Shown here: in pieces, positions 17,197 through 26,431 of the stretch
Layout: the number at the start of each line of letters is the position of its first letter
How positions within the stretch are numbered: the first letter of the stretch is position 1
Assembly: GCA_964639245.1 (NCBI GenBank)
Contig: CAZXCU010000015.1
Coordinates: 1-64,000 of the forward strand
DNA length: 64,000 nt
Reading direction: 5' to 3'
DNA from: SB15 sp964639245
GTDB taxonomy: Bacteria > Chloroflexota > Anaerolineae > Aggregatilineales > J027
The notes under the pieces: generated by a model
Database searches by the model: none
The model's input: the letters and a program-made list of their open reading frames with translations, nothing else
What the model was told of the DNA's origin: nothing
Translations under genes and position numbers: made by a program

Positions 17197-17208
17197 GGGG
17201 AAAAATTC

Positions 17209-18375
17209 ATGCTGCGTCCAAGTGGCATTTACAACGTTCGCTATGAGCAAGATATGTCCATCTACCGCACACGGGTAGATTGGTTTTGGGGGGCGGTGAT
17301 TCTGGCGCTGCTGTTTGGCGTGCCATTTTTAACCCGCGAAGGCCCGTTTGACCTGAATATCATGTCGGTGTCGCTACTGAGTACGCTCACCCGCGTGGGT
17401 ATTTTTATCATCATTGTGACAGGTCTCAATTTGTTGATGGGCTACGCCGGGCAAATTTCGCTCGGTCAAGCCGCGTTTGTGATGGTCGGGGCGTATACAT
17501 CGCAAGTGCTAGTTGACCAGAAAGGCGTGACCTTCTGGCTTGCGCTGCCGCTTTCTGCACTATTCACCGGATTGGTTGGGCTGATTTTCGGGATTCCCTC
17601 CTTGCGGGTGCGCGGATTTTATCTGGCAATGGCAACCCTTGCGGCGCAGTTCATCATCCCGTGGTTTATCAAATCGTATGAAGGCGAATGGTTTGAGTCG
17701 GGTTTCTGGGAATCCACCGGTTTTATTGGTGAATTTTTGCGCGGAATTGATTTAGGTGGGGCAACCGGAAAATCGGTACCTGCACCGGAATTGTTCGGAA
17801 CAAAATTTAATAACGAATTCAGCATGTACTATGTGGTGCTGATTACCATGCTGGTGTGTGCTGCCGCCGCCCGTAATTTGATTCGTTCGCGGGTGGGGCG
17901 GGCTTTGATTTCGGTACGGGACAATGACCTTGCTGCCGAACAATTGGGAATTAACGTGTTTCGCTACAAACTGCTGGCATTTTTCATCGCGGCGGTGTAC
18001 GCGGGAATCGCAGGAAGTTTGCAGGCACACAGCAACCAGAGTATCAGCCCGGATGCGTTTAATTTACCAACCAGCATTAACTATTTGGGAATGCTGATTG
18101 TGGGTGGGGTGGGTTTTCCGCTAGGGCCAGCCCTGGGAGTCGCTTTTTTCTTCCTGATACGCGATTTTATTATTCCTGAAGTGCGCCCATTTTTGCAGGA
18201 ACAATTGCCGACGGTGCTGCCTTTTATTGACAGCACGAATATTGAACCAGCGTTGCTCCCATTGTTATTTGGCGTTACACTCATGATATTCCTGATTTAT
18301 GAACCCCGCGGCATGGCCTATCGGTGGGCATTGATCCAAACCGCCTGGAAGTTGAGGCCATTTTCTCAGATATAA
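17209..18375 (+). CDS. livM: Branched-chain amino acid type ABC transporter permease LivM
   Basis: Second permease subunit, 388 residues, with about 9-10 membrane segments. The core motif LNLLMGYAGQISLGQAAFVMVGAY and the EAA-like loop SVRDNDLAAEQLGINVFRYKLLAFFIAA are typical of LivM, as is YLGMLIVGGVGFPLGPALG. The start ATG has AAGGGG upstream. The C-terminal RWALIQTAWKLRPFSQI is cytoplasmic. It pairs with LivH to form the membrane channel and with LivG/LivF for energy. Confidence 0.92.
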   Translation: MLRPSGIYNVRYEQDMSIYRTRVDWFWGAVILALLFGVPFLTREGPFDLNIMSVSLLSTLTRVGIFIIIVTGLNLLMGYAGQISLGQAAFVMVGAYTSQVLVDQKGVTFWLALPLSALFTGLVGLIFGIPSLRVRGFYLAMATLAAQFIIPWFIKSYEGEWFESGFWESTGFIGEFLRGIDLGGATGKSVPAPELFGTKFNNEFSMYYVVLITMLVCAAAARNLIRSRVGRALISVRDNDLAAEQLGINVFRYKLLAFFIAAVYAGIAGSLQAHSNQSISPDAFNLPTSINYLGMLIVGGVGFPLGPALGVAFFFLIRDFIIPEVRPFLQEQLPTVLPFIDSTNIEPALLPLLFGVTLMIFLIYEPRGMAYRWALIQTAWKLRPFSQI

Positions 18376-18470
18376 GTGTGAGGAGGGTAGAGATAGACAA
18401 AGACTTTGCTCTGCTGCATTGACATTAACTATTGACCTTAGCTCGTAGACAGAAAGAGGATGTTTCAAAA

Positions 18471-19805
18471 ATGAAGAAAAAAATCTTAGTTTTGTTGGCA
18501 ATTTTGGCGCTGGTCGTGGTCATTATTCCAGCAGCAAATGCGGATAATGCCCAACCCAACCCACAACCGACCATGCCTTGGCGGACGGAATGTAACGAAG
18601 ATTTAACGGGTCAGACCATTCGTTTCTTCCACTTTGGTGATTTGAGTGGTGTGTTTGCCTTTATTTCGCAACCTCTGGTGGCGGGTTTTACTGATGCCGC
18701 AGCCTATTTCAATGCCAATGGTGGGCTGTGTGGTGCGGAAATCGTGCAAGAATACCGTGATACCGGTGGCGCACAGGAACAGTCTCAAGCATTCTGGGAT
18801 GAATTTACAGCGATGGAAGATGCCTATAGCATTTTCATCTACGCCAGCGCAGACGCGGAATTGCTGCGTCAACAAGCCGCAGACAAGAATATTCCATTGC
18901 TGGTTGCCGCAGGCAGCGAACTTGGTTTGTACGGTGAAGAAAATGAACCCGGTCATGTGTTTGCCATCATCCCCCTGTATGCCGACCAATTGGCTGCCTT
19001 CTGCGATTATGTGGGCGCGAATTGGGCTTCGATGGGCGTGGAAGGCGACCCGGTGATCGGTCACTTGAGCTGGGAAGGTGCGTTTGGACGTTCCAGCGAT
19101 ACGGATGCCGCCCGCGCTCATTGTGAAGCGGCAGGGGTTGGCTATGCTGGCGCAGAATATTTCTTGCCCGGCACCCCGGATATTTCAACCCAAATGCAAA
19201 CTCTTGTGGATGCTGGCGCGAACATCATTTACACCACCAGCTTGGCTTCTGGCCCCGCCCAAGTGGCAGGGACGATTGTCCAATCTGGCTTGACCGGACA
19301 GGTGCTGGTCGCTGGCCCGAACTGGGTACTCGACACCTCCGTAATTGGTCTGGGGGGTGAAGCAACGGCTGGCATCATGGGCAACCTGCCTTACTTATGG
19401 TGGGATGAACTTGATCAGACCGGCGTTCAACTGGTGTCCAGCTACTGGGCAGAAAATCGTCTAGCGCAAAACCCGGAAGAAGCGGTGCGCGTGCGTAATA
19501 TTGCTTACATCACCTCATGGGCATCGCTTGACCTGTGGGCAGAAGTGATGGTGCGTACCATCAATGAAGTCGGCTATGAAAATCTGACAGGTGAAGCCGT
19601 CTACAACACCCTCGACACTTTCCAATATGACGCGCTGGATGGTATTTTGCGGATTGACTGGACGGAAGGTAAACGGGCTGTTTCGACTACCCGTATCGGT
19701 CAAATCCAATTTGTCGAATCGGATGCGGGCGTGACTCCCACGATTCTGCCCTTGAGCGACTGGATTCCTGCCCCGGATATGCACGCGGCAGCGATGGCTG
19801 AATAA
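18471..19805 (+). CDS. livK: ABC transporter substrate-binding protein (LivK-like)
   Basis: The periplasmic-type receptor of the importer, 444 residues. A signal peptide MKKKILVLLAILALVVVIIP ends at AANA-DN; no lipobox Cys is present, which is unusual if the host has a single membrane, since the protein would then not be lipid-anchored. The two-lobed type I fold is suggested by IRFFHFGDLSGVFAF, a switch region at about 100-110 and GQVLVAGPNWV. ATG 18471 is chosen over the TTG at 18432 because the signal peptide starts there and AGAGGA precedes it. A perfect TTGACA at 18419 may belong to an internal promoter without a clear -10. Ligand unknown. Confidence 0.9.
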   Translation: MKKKILVLLAILALVVVIIPAANADNAQPNPQPTMPWRTECNEDLTGQTIRFFHFGDLSGVFAFISQPLVAGFTDAAAYFNANGGLCGAEIVQEYRDTGGAQEQSQAFWDEFTAMEDAYSIFIYASADAELLRQQAADKNIPLLVAAGSELGLYGEENEPGHVFAIIPLYADQLAAFCDYVGANWASMGVEGDPVIGHLSWEGAFGRSSDTDAARAHCEAAGVGYAGAEYFLPGTPDISTQMQTLVDAGANIIYTTSLASGPAQVAGTIVQSGLTGQVLVAGPNWVLDTSVIGLGGEATAGIMGNLPYLWWDELDQTGVQLVSSYWAENRLAQNPEEAVRVRNIAYITSWASLDLWAEVMVRTINEVGYENLTGEAVYNTLDTFQYDALDGILRIDWTEGKRAVSTTRIGQIQFVESDAGVTPTILPLSDWIPAPDMHAAAMAE

Positions 19806-19819
19806 ATTCATTTGAATCA

Positions 19820-19887
19820 GGGCGGGTTACGGGCGCATTAAATTGTCTTTGTATATAAAGACTTATAAGCGCCCTTAGAACCCGCCC
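19820..19887. repeat. Nested inverted repeat between livK and livF
   Basis: Three nested perfect stems: GGGCGGGTT (19820-19828) with AACCCGCCC (19879-19887); GGGCGC (19831-19836) with GCGCCC (19869-19874); GTCTTT (19845-19850) with AAAGAC (19857-19862) around GTATAT. RNA from this gap would form one long hairpin of about 68 bases. It may slow read-through, so that binding protein is made in excess over LivF, or it may be a small dispersed repeat. Confidence 0.7.
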
Positions 19888-19924
19888 CTACTAACACCCA
19901 AAAACTTAGAGCCTAAGACCAACC

Positions 19925-20719
19925 ATGCTTGAAGTTAATAATATTGAAGTTGTTTATAACAATGTGATTCTGGTGCTGCGTGGGATTTCCTTCAAAGTTG
20001 AACCCGGACAGGCGGTGACGCTCATGGGGCCAAACGGCGCGGGAAAATCGACCACCCTCAAAGCCATTAGCGGATTGCTGCGAAATGAACTGGGGCAGGT
20101 GACTCGCGGGAATATTCAATGGCATGGTCAACGCATTGACCCCCTGACCTCTGAAGAAATTGTCCGAATGGGCTTGGTACAGGTAATTGAAGGCCGTCCC
20201 TTGTTCCGTCATCTGTCGGTAGAAGAAAATCTCCGCATTGGCGGGATGATTTACAAGGGCGGGCGCGAAGCCAAAACCGATATTGAGCGCGTTTATCATT
20301 ATTTCCCCAAACTCAGCGATATGCGAAAACGCACCAGTGGGTATCTCTCTGGTGGGGAACAGCAAATGCTGGTGATCGGGCGTGCTTTGATGAGTCATCC
20401 GCAGTTAATCATGCTGGATGAACCTTCGCTGGGGCTTGCTCCGATGCTCGTCGCGGAAATTTTTGAAATTGTGGGTGAAATTCGCAAACGGGATGGCATT
20501 TCGGTACTGCTGGTTGAGCAAAATGCCCATGCCGCGCTGGGCCTTGCCGATTACGGCTACGTCATGGAAAACGGACGTATCGTGATGGAAGGTTCGGCAG
20601 ACATGCTCAAAAACAATGAAGATATTAAAGAATTTTATTTGGGATTGTCGCAGGTGGGCGAACGTAAAAGCTACCGCGAGGTTAAACACTATAAACGACG
20701 CAAACGCTGGATGGGTTAA
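19925..20719 (+). CDS. livF: Branched-chain amino acid type ABC transporter ATP-binding protein LivF
   Basis: Second ATPase subunit, 264 residues: Walker A GPNGAGKST, Q-loop region VQVIEGRPLFRHLSVEENL (characteristic of LivF), signature LSGGEQQMLVIGRAL, Walker B LIMLDEPSLGL and H-loop-equivalent LLVEQNA. The C-terminal tail (about 235-264) adds a basic stretch SYREVKHYKRRKRW not common in the family. Weak ribosome binding site; expression may depend on the structured gap upstream. The stop overlaps the convergent glycosyltransferase gene by 4 bases. Confidence 0.93.
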   Translation: MLEVNNIEVVYNNVILVLRGISFKVEPGQAVTLMGPNGAGKSTTLKAISGLLRNELGQVTRGNIQWHGQRIDPLTSEEIVRMGLVQVIEGRPLFRHLSVEENLRIGGMIYKGGREAKTDIERVYHYFPKLSDMRKRTSGYLSGGEQQMLVIGRALMSHPQLIMLDEPSLGLAPMLVAEIFEIVGEIRKRDGISVLLVEQNAHAALGLADYGYVMENGRIVMEGSADMLKNNEDIKEFYLGLSQVGERKSYREVKHYKRRKRWMG

Positions 20720-21864
20720 GCCCTTACAGCCTTTAAAATTGCTTGGGCGCGAGCCAGCCACGTATAGTTTAAAACGGTTTGAGCGGCGTGTGCGCCAAGC
20801 TGCTGACGCAAGGCTGGATCATCCCGCAAAATCTTGAGCGCGTCTGCTAAGGCGGGAATATCCGAAGGCGGCACAAGATATGCCGAAACCCCGTGCCGCA
20901 CCACTTCCCGTGTGCTGTCTAAATCGCTAGCAAGGATGGCTTTGCCCGCCATCATGTATTCAAACAATTTCATCGGTGAGGTTTCATAGGCAAAAAATTC
21001 GTTGTGCGGCGAAGTAATTAAACAGACATCGGCGGCGGCTAAATATTTGGGAACATCAGTTGGGGGGACAGTTCCCACCGCGTAAAAATCCCCGGCAGGT
21101 AAACCACTTGCTATCCAATGCCGCCGCAGTTCCTCAACCTGTTCCTGCGGCCCACCGACCAGCAAAAAAACAATATTTTGAACGCGGCTGGCTGCTTCGA
21201 TAAAAACATCCAATCCTTTAGACATATTCATCGTATGCAATCTGCCTGCATAACAGGCTACAAATGCGTTTTCGTTAATACCCAATTCGCGGCGGACAGA
21301 CAGCGAATCCAAACGAGGAAAATTTTCGGGGCGAACTCCATCATGTGCGACCAGAATCGGCTCGATTTCGAGCTGTTTTGCCATTGCATGTGTCAACGAG
21401 ATGACCAACCCAACCCGATGGAGTGTCCACTGTTGAAAACGCTGTGACCATGCAGAACGTCCCTTGCTGTGAACTTCATACATTAACTTGCGGCGCGACA
21501 CGACCAAACTCAAGGGCGCAACCAGCAATATATCCCGGCTGAAAATATGTTGATAGTGCTGGAATGGCAGCCAGAGAAACAGAGCGATTAAAAATGTGAG
21601 CGTTTGCAGCAAAAAAGCCAGTTTTGAGTCAGGAAAAAAGGCGATTAAATCTACACAGGGCAGCGTGACCACGTTGAAATTTTCATGCACCCCATAATAG
21701 GCATACAAACTGGGGATATTTCGCATGGATGGGGTATTCAAACGGGCGGGAACCACCAGTTTAACCTCCTCCCCGGCAAGCGCGAAGGCTTCGCACATTT
21801 GCACAATTTGATACCCGTGCGCTTTTTCGGTTGGCATCCGTACATTGGCAATATACAGCATCAT
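20716..21864 (-). CDS. Glycosyltransferase family 4
   Basis: A 382-residue GT-B enzyme. The N-terminal domain begins MLYIANVRMPTEKAHGYQIV, with a membrane-associating hydrophobic stretch near residues 85-105 (LLQTLTFLIALFLWLPF). The C-terminal domain has CYAGRLH, VGGPQEQ, the nucleotide-binding loop YETSPMKLFEYMMAGKAI and DSTREVVRHGVSAYLVPP, all GT4 marks. It should add a hexose to a lipid-linked or surface glycan. The start ATG overlaps the stop of the next upstream gene (21861) by 4 bases, so the two glycosyltransferases are translationally coupled. Donor and acceptor are unknown. Confidence 0.9.
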   Translation of the reverse strand: MMLYIANVRMPTEKAHGYQIVQMCEAFALAGEEVKLVVPARLNTPSMRNIPSLYAYYGVHENFNVVTLPCVDLIAFFPDSKLAFLLQTLTFLIALFLWLPFQHYQHIFSRDILLVAPLSLVVSRRKLMYEVHSKGRSAWSQRFQQWTLHRVGLVISLTHAMAKQLEIEPILVAHDGVRPENFPRLDSLSVRRELGINENAFVACYAGRLHTMNMSKGLDVFIEAASRVQNIVFLLVGGPQEQVEELRRHWIASGLPAGDFYAVGTVPPTDVPKYLAAADVCLITSPHNEFFAYETSPMKLFEYMMAGKAILASDLDSTREVVRHGVSAYLVPPSDIPALADALKILRDDPALRQQLGAHAAQTVLNYTWLARAQAILKAVRA

Positions 21865-22988
21865 CGGGTGAACTGTTGCTCCAATGTCTGAATTGTTTCA
21901 TCCACCAACCGCGCCCACCCGAATTTTTCCTTATCCAACAACTGATTTTGGCGAATCTTCTGCGCGGTATCTCCCTCAAAAGCGCGGGCAATCGTCTGCT
22001 CTAAGGCGGTCACATCGGGATAGGAGGCGAGAAAGCCATTTTGCCCATCTCTCACAATTTCCGGGTTGCCGCATTTATCACTGGCAATGACAGGCGTTCC
22101 GGCGTTGAGCGATTCTAAAATGACATGCGACAGTCCTTCATAACCGGAATACAAAAGGGTGTAATCAGCAACCGCGTAATAGTGGGCAAGGTCAGCATGG
22201 GAAATTTTGCCCAAAAAACGCACCCGTTCGGCAATTCCTAAGTGTGTCGCAAGTTGTTTTAATTCGGGCAACATGGGGCCATCACCCGCCACAACGAGAA
22301 ATACTTGCGGCAACTTGACCAGCGCTTGGAGAATCGAATCGACCCCTTTCCATGCGGTTAAACGGGCAACGGTTAATAAAAGGGGGTTCTCAGGCAACTT
22401 TAAATCAGCCCGATTTCGCAAGACGTGTGGGGAAAGAGGGGTAGATTCGAGGGCGTTATAAATGGTTTTGACTTTTTCGGGCGGTACCCCCCAACCAATC
22501 ACCATGCGCCGCAGATACTCACTCGGCACAATAATATAATCAGCAGTTTTGGCTTCTTTTGCGCGTGACCAGCGCACATAATGAATCAATGGGTGGCGAT
22601 AAAAAGCGGTTTGAAAGCGGTCAATATCTTCTGTTGGTGGAATCCACCCGCGATTAATCGCCCGCTCCCATGCTCTATCCCCCACAATTTTAAGCACCGA
22701 TGGCTGTTGAATAGGGGGCAAGGGAATGCCCAAGCTGTTAATAAAAACAGCATTGGCATGAGGCAAACGGCTTTTCACTGCTTGATAATACTGCCAGTTG
22801 CGCTTCAGGATATGGGTACGTGGAATCCGAAAAACCGGATAGGGATAATTTTTTGTGTCCCCCTCCCCGAAAGTGATGACTTCCACCGAATGTCCGCGTT
22901 TTTGGAGTTCCGGTAAAAAGCGATACAAATACGTGGCGGGGCCACCCGATTCAGGATGAAAAATGCCAGTTGGGACGAGAATGTGCAT
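21861..22988 (-). CDS. Glycosyltransferase family 4
   Basis: A 375-residue GT-B enzyme. N-terminal ILVPTGIFHPESGGPATYLYRFL is typical of GT4 (glycine-rich loop that binds the acceptor side); C-terminal LTVARLTAWKGVDSILQAL, VVAGDGPMLPEL, and the EX7E-like GYEGLSHVILESLNAGTPVI with EIVRDGQNGFL bind the nucleotide sugar. It forms a pair with the next GT4 gene by a 4-base overlap and follows the large histidine kinase by 3 bases. It probably acts at the inner face of the membrane in exopolysaccharide or glycolipid synthesis. Confidence 0.92.
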   Translation of the reverse strand: MHILVPTGIFHPESGGPATYLYRFLPELQKRGHSVEVITFGEGDTKNYPYPVFRIPRTHILKRNWQYYQAVKSRLPHANAVFINSLGIPLPPIQQPSVLKIVGDRAWERAINRGWIPPTEDIDRFQTAFYRHPLIHYVRWSRAKEAKTADYIIVPSEYLRRMVIGWGVPPEKVKTIYNALESTPLSPHVLRNRADLKLPENPLLLTVARLTAWKGVDSILQALVKLPQVFLVVAGDGPMLPELKQLATHLGIAERVRFLGKISHADLAHYYAVADYTLLYSGYEGLSHVILESLNAGTPVIASDKCGNPEIVRDGQNGFLASYPDVTALEQTIARAFEGDTAQKIRQNQLLDKEKFGWARLVDETIQTLEQQFTR

Positions 22989-22991
22989 AGG

Positions 22992-25900
22992 TTACGACAA
23001 ATGTTTGACCGACTCAAGCGGCAAGGTGAACACAAAAATTGACCCGCCGCCCTGATTGTCCTCAATCCAGATTTGCCCGCCATGTGCTTCAACGGTCAGT
23101 TTGCAGAAAGTCAAGCCCAAGCCGGTGCCACGTCGCCGTCCGCGCCGTCCCTCCATCATTTGATAGCGGTCAAAGAGGCGGGTTTTGTATTCGTCAGGGA
23201 TGCCCGGCCCGGTATCGCGCACTTCCACCCGCAACGCAGATGAATCTGCTAACAGGTGCGCGGCAATCGTGACCACTCCGTTGCTCGGCGTAAATTTGAT
23301 GGCATTGTCCACCAAGTTATACAGCACCCGTTCAATTTTATCGCTGTCAAATTCCGCCATCGGCAGTTTAGTAGGCATGTCATGTTGAAGCGAGACTTCC
23401 ATTTCATCCGCAAGGGGTGTGAGTTCGTTAATAACCGCTTCTGCTACGCTGAGCATTCGGGTGGGTTCTTTGTCCAGCGCGATAATCCCGCTTTCCATTT
23501 TGGAAATGTCTAACAGCGAATTGACCAGATTAAGCAATTTTCGCACCGCCCGATTAGAGACATCGGTGGTTTGCAGCACTACCTTGCCAAAATTATCCTC
23601 TGGCTGTGCGAGGTCATTGAGCAGCTTCATGCTGGCGCTGACGGCGGTGAGTGGGCTGCGTAAATCATGCACAATCATGCTTGAAAGCTGCTCTTGGGTT
23701 TGCTTGAGTTCGGTTTCTTCAGTGACATCGGCAAAGACGAGAAGCATCCCGATAATTTTGTCGGATGAATCACGGACTGGCACAGTATTACGCTGCAAAA
23801 AGCGTGTCTCTGGCTCAAACAATTGATATTCTTCCCGCTCACCATTCGCTTCCCAGAGTCCCGATTGCAGCGCCCGCACCTGTACCTGTAATTTTTCTTG
23901 GGAGAAGCCCATTTTTTCCGCTAGTTTAAGCGCGGGGTCAGTCAATGAATCAAACACCGTCCGCCCCGCAAGGCGTATAGGATCTAAATTTAGCAGTGTG
24001 CCAACCTGCGGATTTGCCAGCGCAATCACCCCGTCGTCGTCTATCAAGAGAATCGCTTCACGCAGGCTATCCAGAATAACTTGTAGGCGGTCTTTTCCTT
24101 CGGACAAACTGTTGAGTAAATAGAGATTGTCCATTGCGATACTGGCTTCGTTGGCAAGTTGGCTCAGGAAGGCGATGTCATCTTGGCTGTAGGCTTTTTC
24201 AGCATCATGTTCCAGCGTCAAAACCCCGATAACCGTTTTTCCCCGCACCAACGGCATACTAACCAGCGAGAGGGTACGCTTACGAATCTGGACATAGCCT
24301 TCATATTCCTTGACATTATCCACAATTTGGACATTGCTGGTACGAAAAACCTGACTGCGGATGGAGCGCATCGGACGGAAACGTTCAATCATTTCATTTT
24401 CATAGCCTTGATGGGCGACTAATTTGGCTAACCCCATGTTGTAGCGTTCATCAGCAATGATGAGCGTCCCTGCATGAGAATTTGTTCCAATCAGCGCACG
24501 GTCTAACACAAGGTGGAAAAGATCTTCCAAATTTTTGGTCGAGGCCAATTCATGCCCGGTTTCCGCCAAAACAGACAGCTGCGCGACCCGCCGATTCAAC
24601 GCAGTATCAATATGCAAAAAGATCTGCGCGTTGGTCATCGCTAGTGCGCCCTGCTTGGCAAAGGTCTGAATGATTTCCAGATGTTCGTCGCTCAGATAGG
24701 TCGGTTCACTGAAATAAACTGCCAGAATCCCGATGAGTTCATAGGTTTCAGGATTCCGTAAAATGGTTTCCACAAATGCCCGTTTGCGGTGAATTTCTAA
24801 ATTTTTGCGAACCGGGTTATCCGCGCTAAGTTGGTAAATATCTTTTACAACCAACGGTTTATAACGTTCATCAACATTTTCATTGAACTGCAAGAGCAAG
24901 GGCATGACTTGAGCGCGGACAAACGCTGCATCAAATCCGATAGCGGCGGACAGCACCAAGGTTTGTGGGTCGGTGTAAAGATATAAAGCCGCCGCTTGGG
25001 CATTCGCAACCCGTACCGCATTTCGCGTAATCGAATCTACGACACTATTCGGATTCAAGGTGCGGCTGAGTTCGCCAACCGCAGTCGTCAGCGCTTGGAG
25101 TTGGGTTGCCTGTGTACGGGTGCGCTCATAAAGCTGGGCATTGTCAATCGCAATACTCGCTTGGGCAGCAATCGCGCTCAACAGACGGGTGTCCTCGGCG
25201 GTAAAAATGCGGTCTGGTCGGTCAGATACCAGCACCAAACACCCCAAAGCACGTTCAGAGGCCAAAAGGGGAATCCCCACCCACGAAAAGGTGTTTTCGG
25301 AAGGTGGAATTAAGCCCATTTCCTCGGCCCGTTCGGCGACATTTTCAGAAATCAGCAGGGGTGTTTCGGATTTAATGACATGATCAATCAGATAATTCGC
25401 CAACGGACGGGGTGATTGAGGCATGGCACGCTGTCCCCGAATATGAATCGGGAAACGGACTTCTTGGCTGTCCGGCTGATAAATGGCTACCGTAAAATTA
25501 TGCACTCCCATCAACCGTGCGACCTGTAAATACAGCATGTCCAGCAGCGACTCAACATTTAAATTGGTTCGCATGGTGCGGCTAGCTAAAGTCAGGGCAG
25601 AAAGTTCCTGCACCTGCCGTTCGTAGGCTTGTTGGGTGTGCAGCAGCACAAAGCCGATATGCACCATCAGCAGTACCCCACCAACCATCGTCGCCAGCGC
25701 CCAAAGCGAGGTTTGGGCATACAGCACTGCCGCTAAAATTGAAAACGGGGCCGGGAGCAGCAGGGTGCTTGCGAGCAAACGCCAGTTGTTGGATACCAAA
25801 AAGCGCGGGCGATACCCCCTATCGCGGGCATCTAAAATGAGCAGGGTGAGGTAAACCGCCAGAAAGCCAGCCACTAACCCTGCTACGGGTAAAATTTCGG

Positions 25901-26351
25901 GAGTGCCAAAATGGGTTAAAGGAAGTTTGCCTTCCAGCGCATGAAAAATAAAATCTGCAATGATGATACTCAGCGCATGTTGGGCGGTAGAAATCGTGAT
26001 AGCGCTGAAAGAATGACGTAGAGAGTCGGATACAGAAAGATGATGCACCTGTCGCCGTTCACGGATGATTGCCCCCAGCAATGCCCCAAAAGTGATGACC
26101 CACAGCGCTGTACCCACATGATTCTCACGTCCCAGAATCAAATAGGTGGTCAGCGTGCCGAGATGTGCCACATCCACTTCGCCCCCACTAAAGGTAAGGC
26201 GGTAATTGGAAAGCCATGCTACCAGCCCGGCTAACAGTAGGCAGAGCAAAAGCTGGTTGGAGGCAAAATCCGGCGGAGCAATCAATAAATCTATCACCAC
26301 CAAAAGGCTTAGCAGCCAACTTAACGAGGTACTACGCATCGTGTTTTTCAT
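22992..26351 (-). CDS. Large membrane histidine kinase with several GAF domains and a PAS domain
   Basis: About 1119 residues. The N-terminal 235 residues form an integral membrane sensor with 6-8 hydrophobic segments. Then come three GAF-like regions (about 260-405, 420-570, 595-735), each ending with a helix such as AIAAQASIAIDNAQLYERT, a PAS domain (about 750-870) and the kinase core: H-box IVHDLRSPLTAV (His near 895), N-box LYNLVDNAIKFTP, G1 VRDTGPGIPDEY and G2 GRRRGTGLGLTFCKL. All kinase motifs are intact. No response regulator is adjacent; the neighbours are glycosyltransferases, so it is an orphan. The frame opens with GTG at 26369; I use ATG 26351, preceded by GGGA. Confidence 0.9.
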   Translation of the reverse strand: MKNTMRSTSLSWLLSLLVVIDLLIAPPDFASNQLLLCLLLAGLVAWLSNYRLTFSGGEVDVAHLGTLTTYLILGRENHVGTALWVITFGALLGAIIRERRQVHHLSVSDSLRHSFSAITISTAQHALSIIIADFIFHALEGKLPLTHFGTPEILPVAGLVAGFLAVYLTLLILDARDRGYRPRFLVSNNWRLLASTLLLPAPFSILAAVLYAQTSLWALATMVGGVLLMVHIGFVLLHTQQAYERQVQELSALTLASRTMRTNLNVESLLDMLYLQVARLMGVHNFTVAIYQPDSQEVRFPIHIRGQRAMPQSPRPLANYLIDHVIKSETPLLISENVAERAEEMGLIPPSENTFSWVGIPLLASERALGCLVLVSDRPDRIFTAEDTRLLSAIAAQASIAIDNAQLYERTRTQATQLQALTTAVGELSRTLNPNSVVDSITRNAVRVANAQAAALYLYTDPQTLVLSAAIGFDAAFVRAQVMPLLLQFNENVDERYKPLVVKDIYQLSADNPVRKNLEIHRKRAFVETILRNPETYELIGILAVYFSEPTYLSDEHLEIIQTFAKQGALAMTNAQIFLHIDTALNRRVAQLSVLAETGHELASTKNLEDLFHLVLDRALIGTNSHAGTLIIADERYNMGLAKLVAHQGYENEMIERFRPMRSIRSQVFRTSNVQIVDNVKEYEGYVQIRKRTLSLVSMPLVRGKTVIGVLTLEHDAEKAYSQDDIAFLSQLANEASIAMDNLYLLNSLSEGKDRLQVILDSLREAILLIDDDGVIALANPQVGTLLNLDPIRLAGRTVFDSLTDPALKLAEKMGFSQEKLQVQVRALQSGLWEANGEREEYQLFEPETRFLQRNTVPVRDSSDKIIGMLLVFADVTEETELKQTQEQLSSMIVHDLRSPLTAVSASMKLLNDLAQPEDNFGKVVLQTTDVSNRAVRKLLNLVNSLLDISKMESGIIALDKEPTRMLSVAEAVINELTPLADEMEVSLQHDMPTKLPMAEFDSDKIERVLYNLVDNAIKFTPSNGVVTIAAHLLADSSALRVEVRDTGPGIPDEYKTRLFDRYQMMEGRRGRRRGTGLGLTFCKLTVEAHGGQIWIEDNQGGGSIFVFTLPLESVKHLS

Positions 26352-26431
26352 CAATCCCAATCGTACCACTCTTTAGGGAAAATGAACGAATTTTTTACGG
26401 TTTTCAATTTTCCCCGCTCCTACTTTACCGC

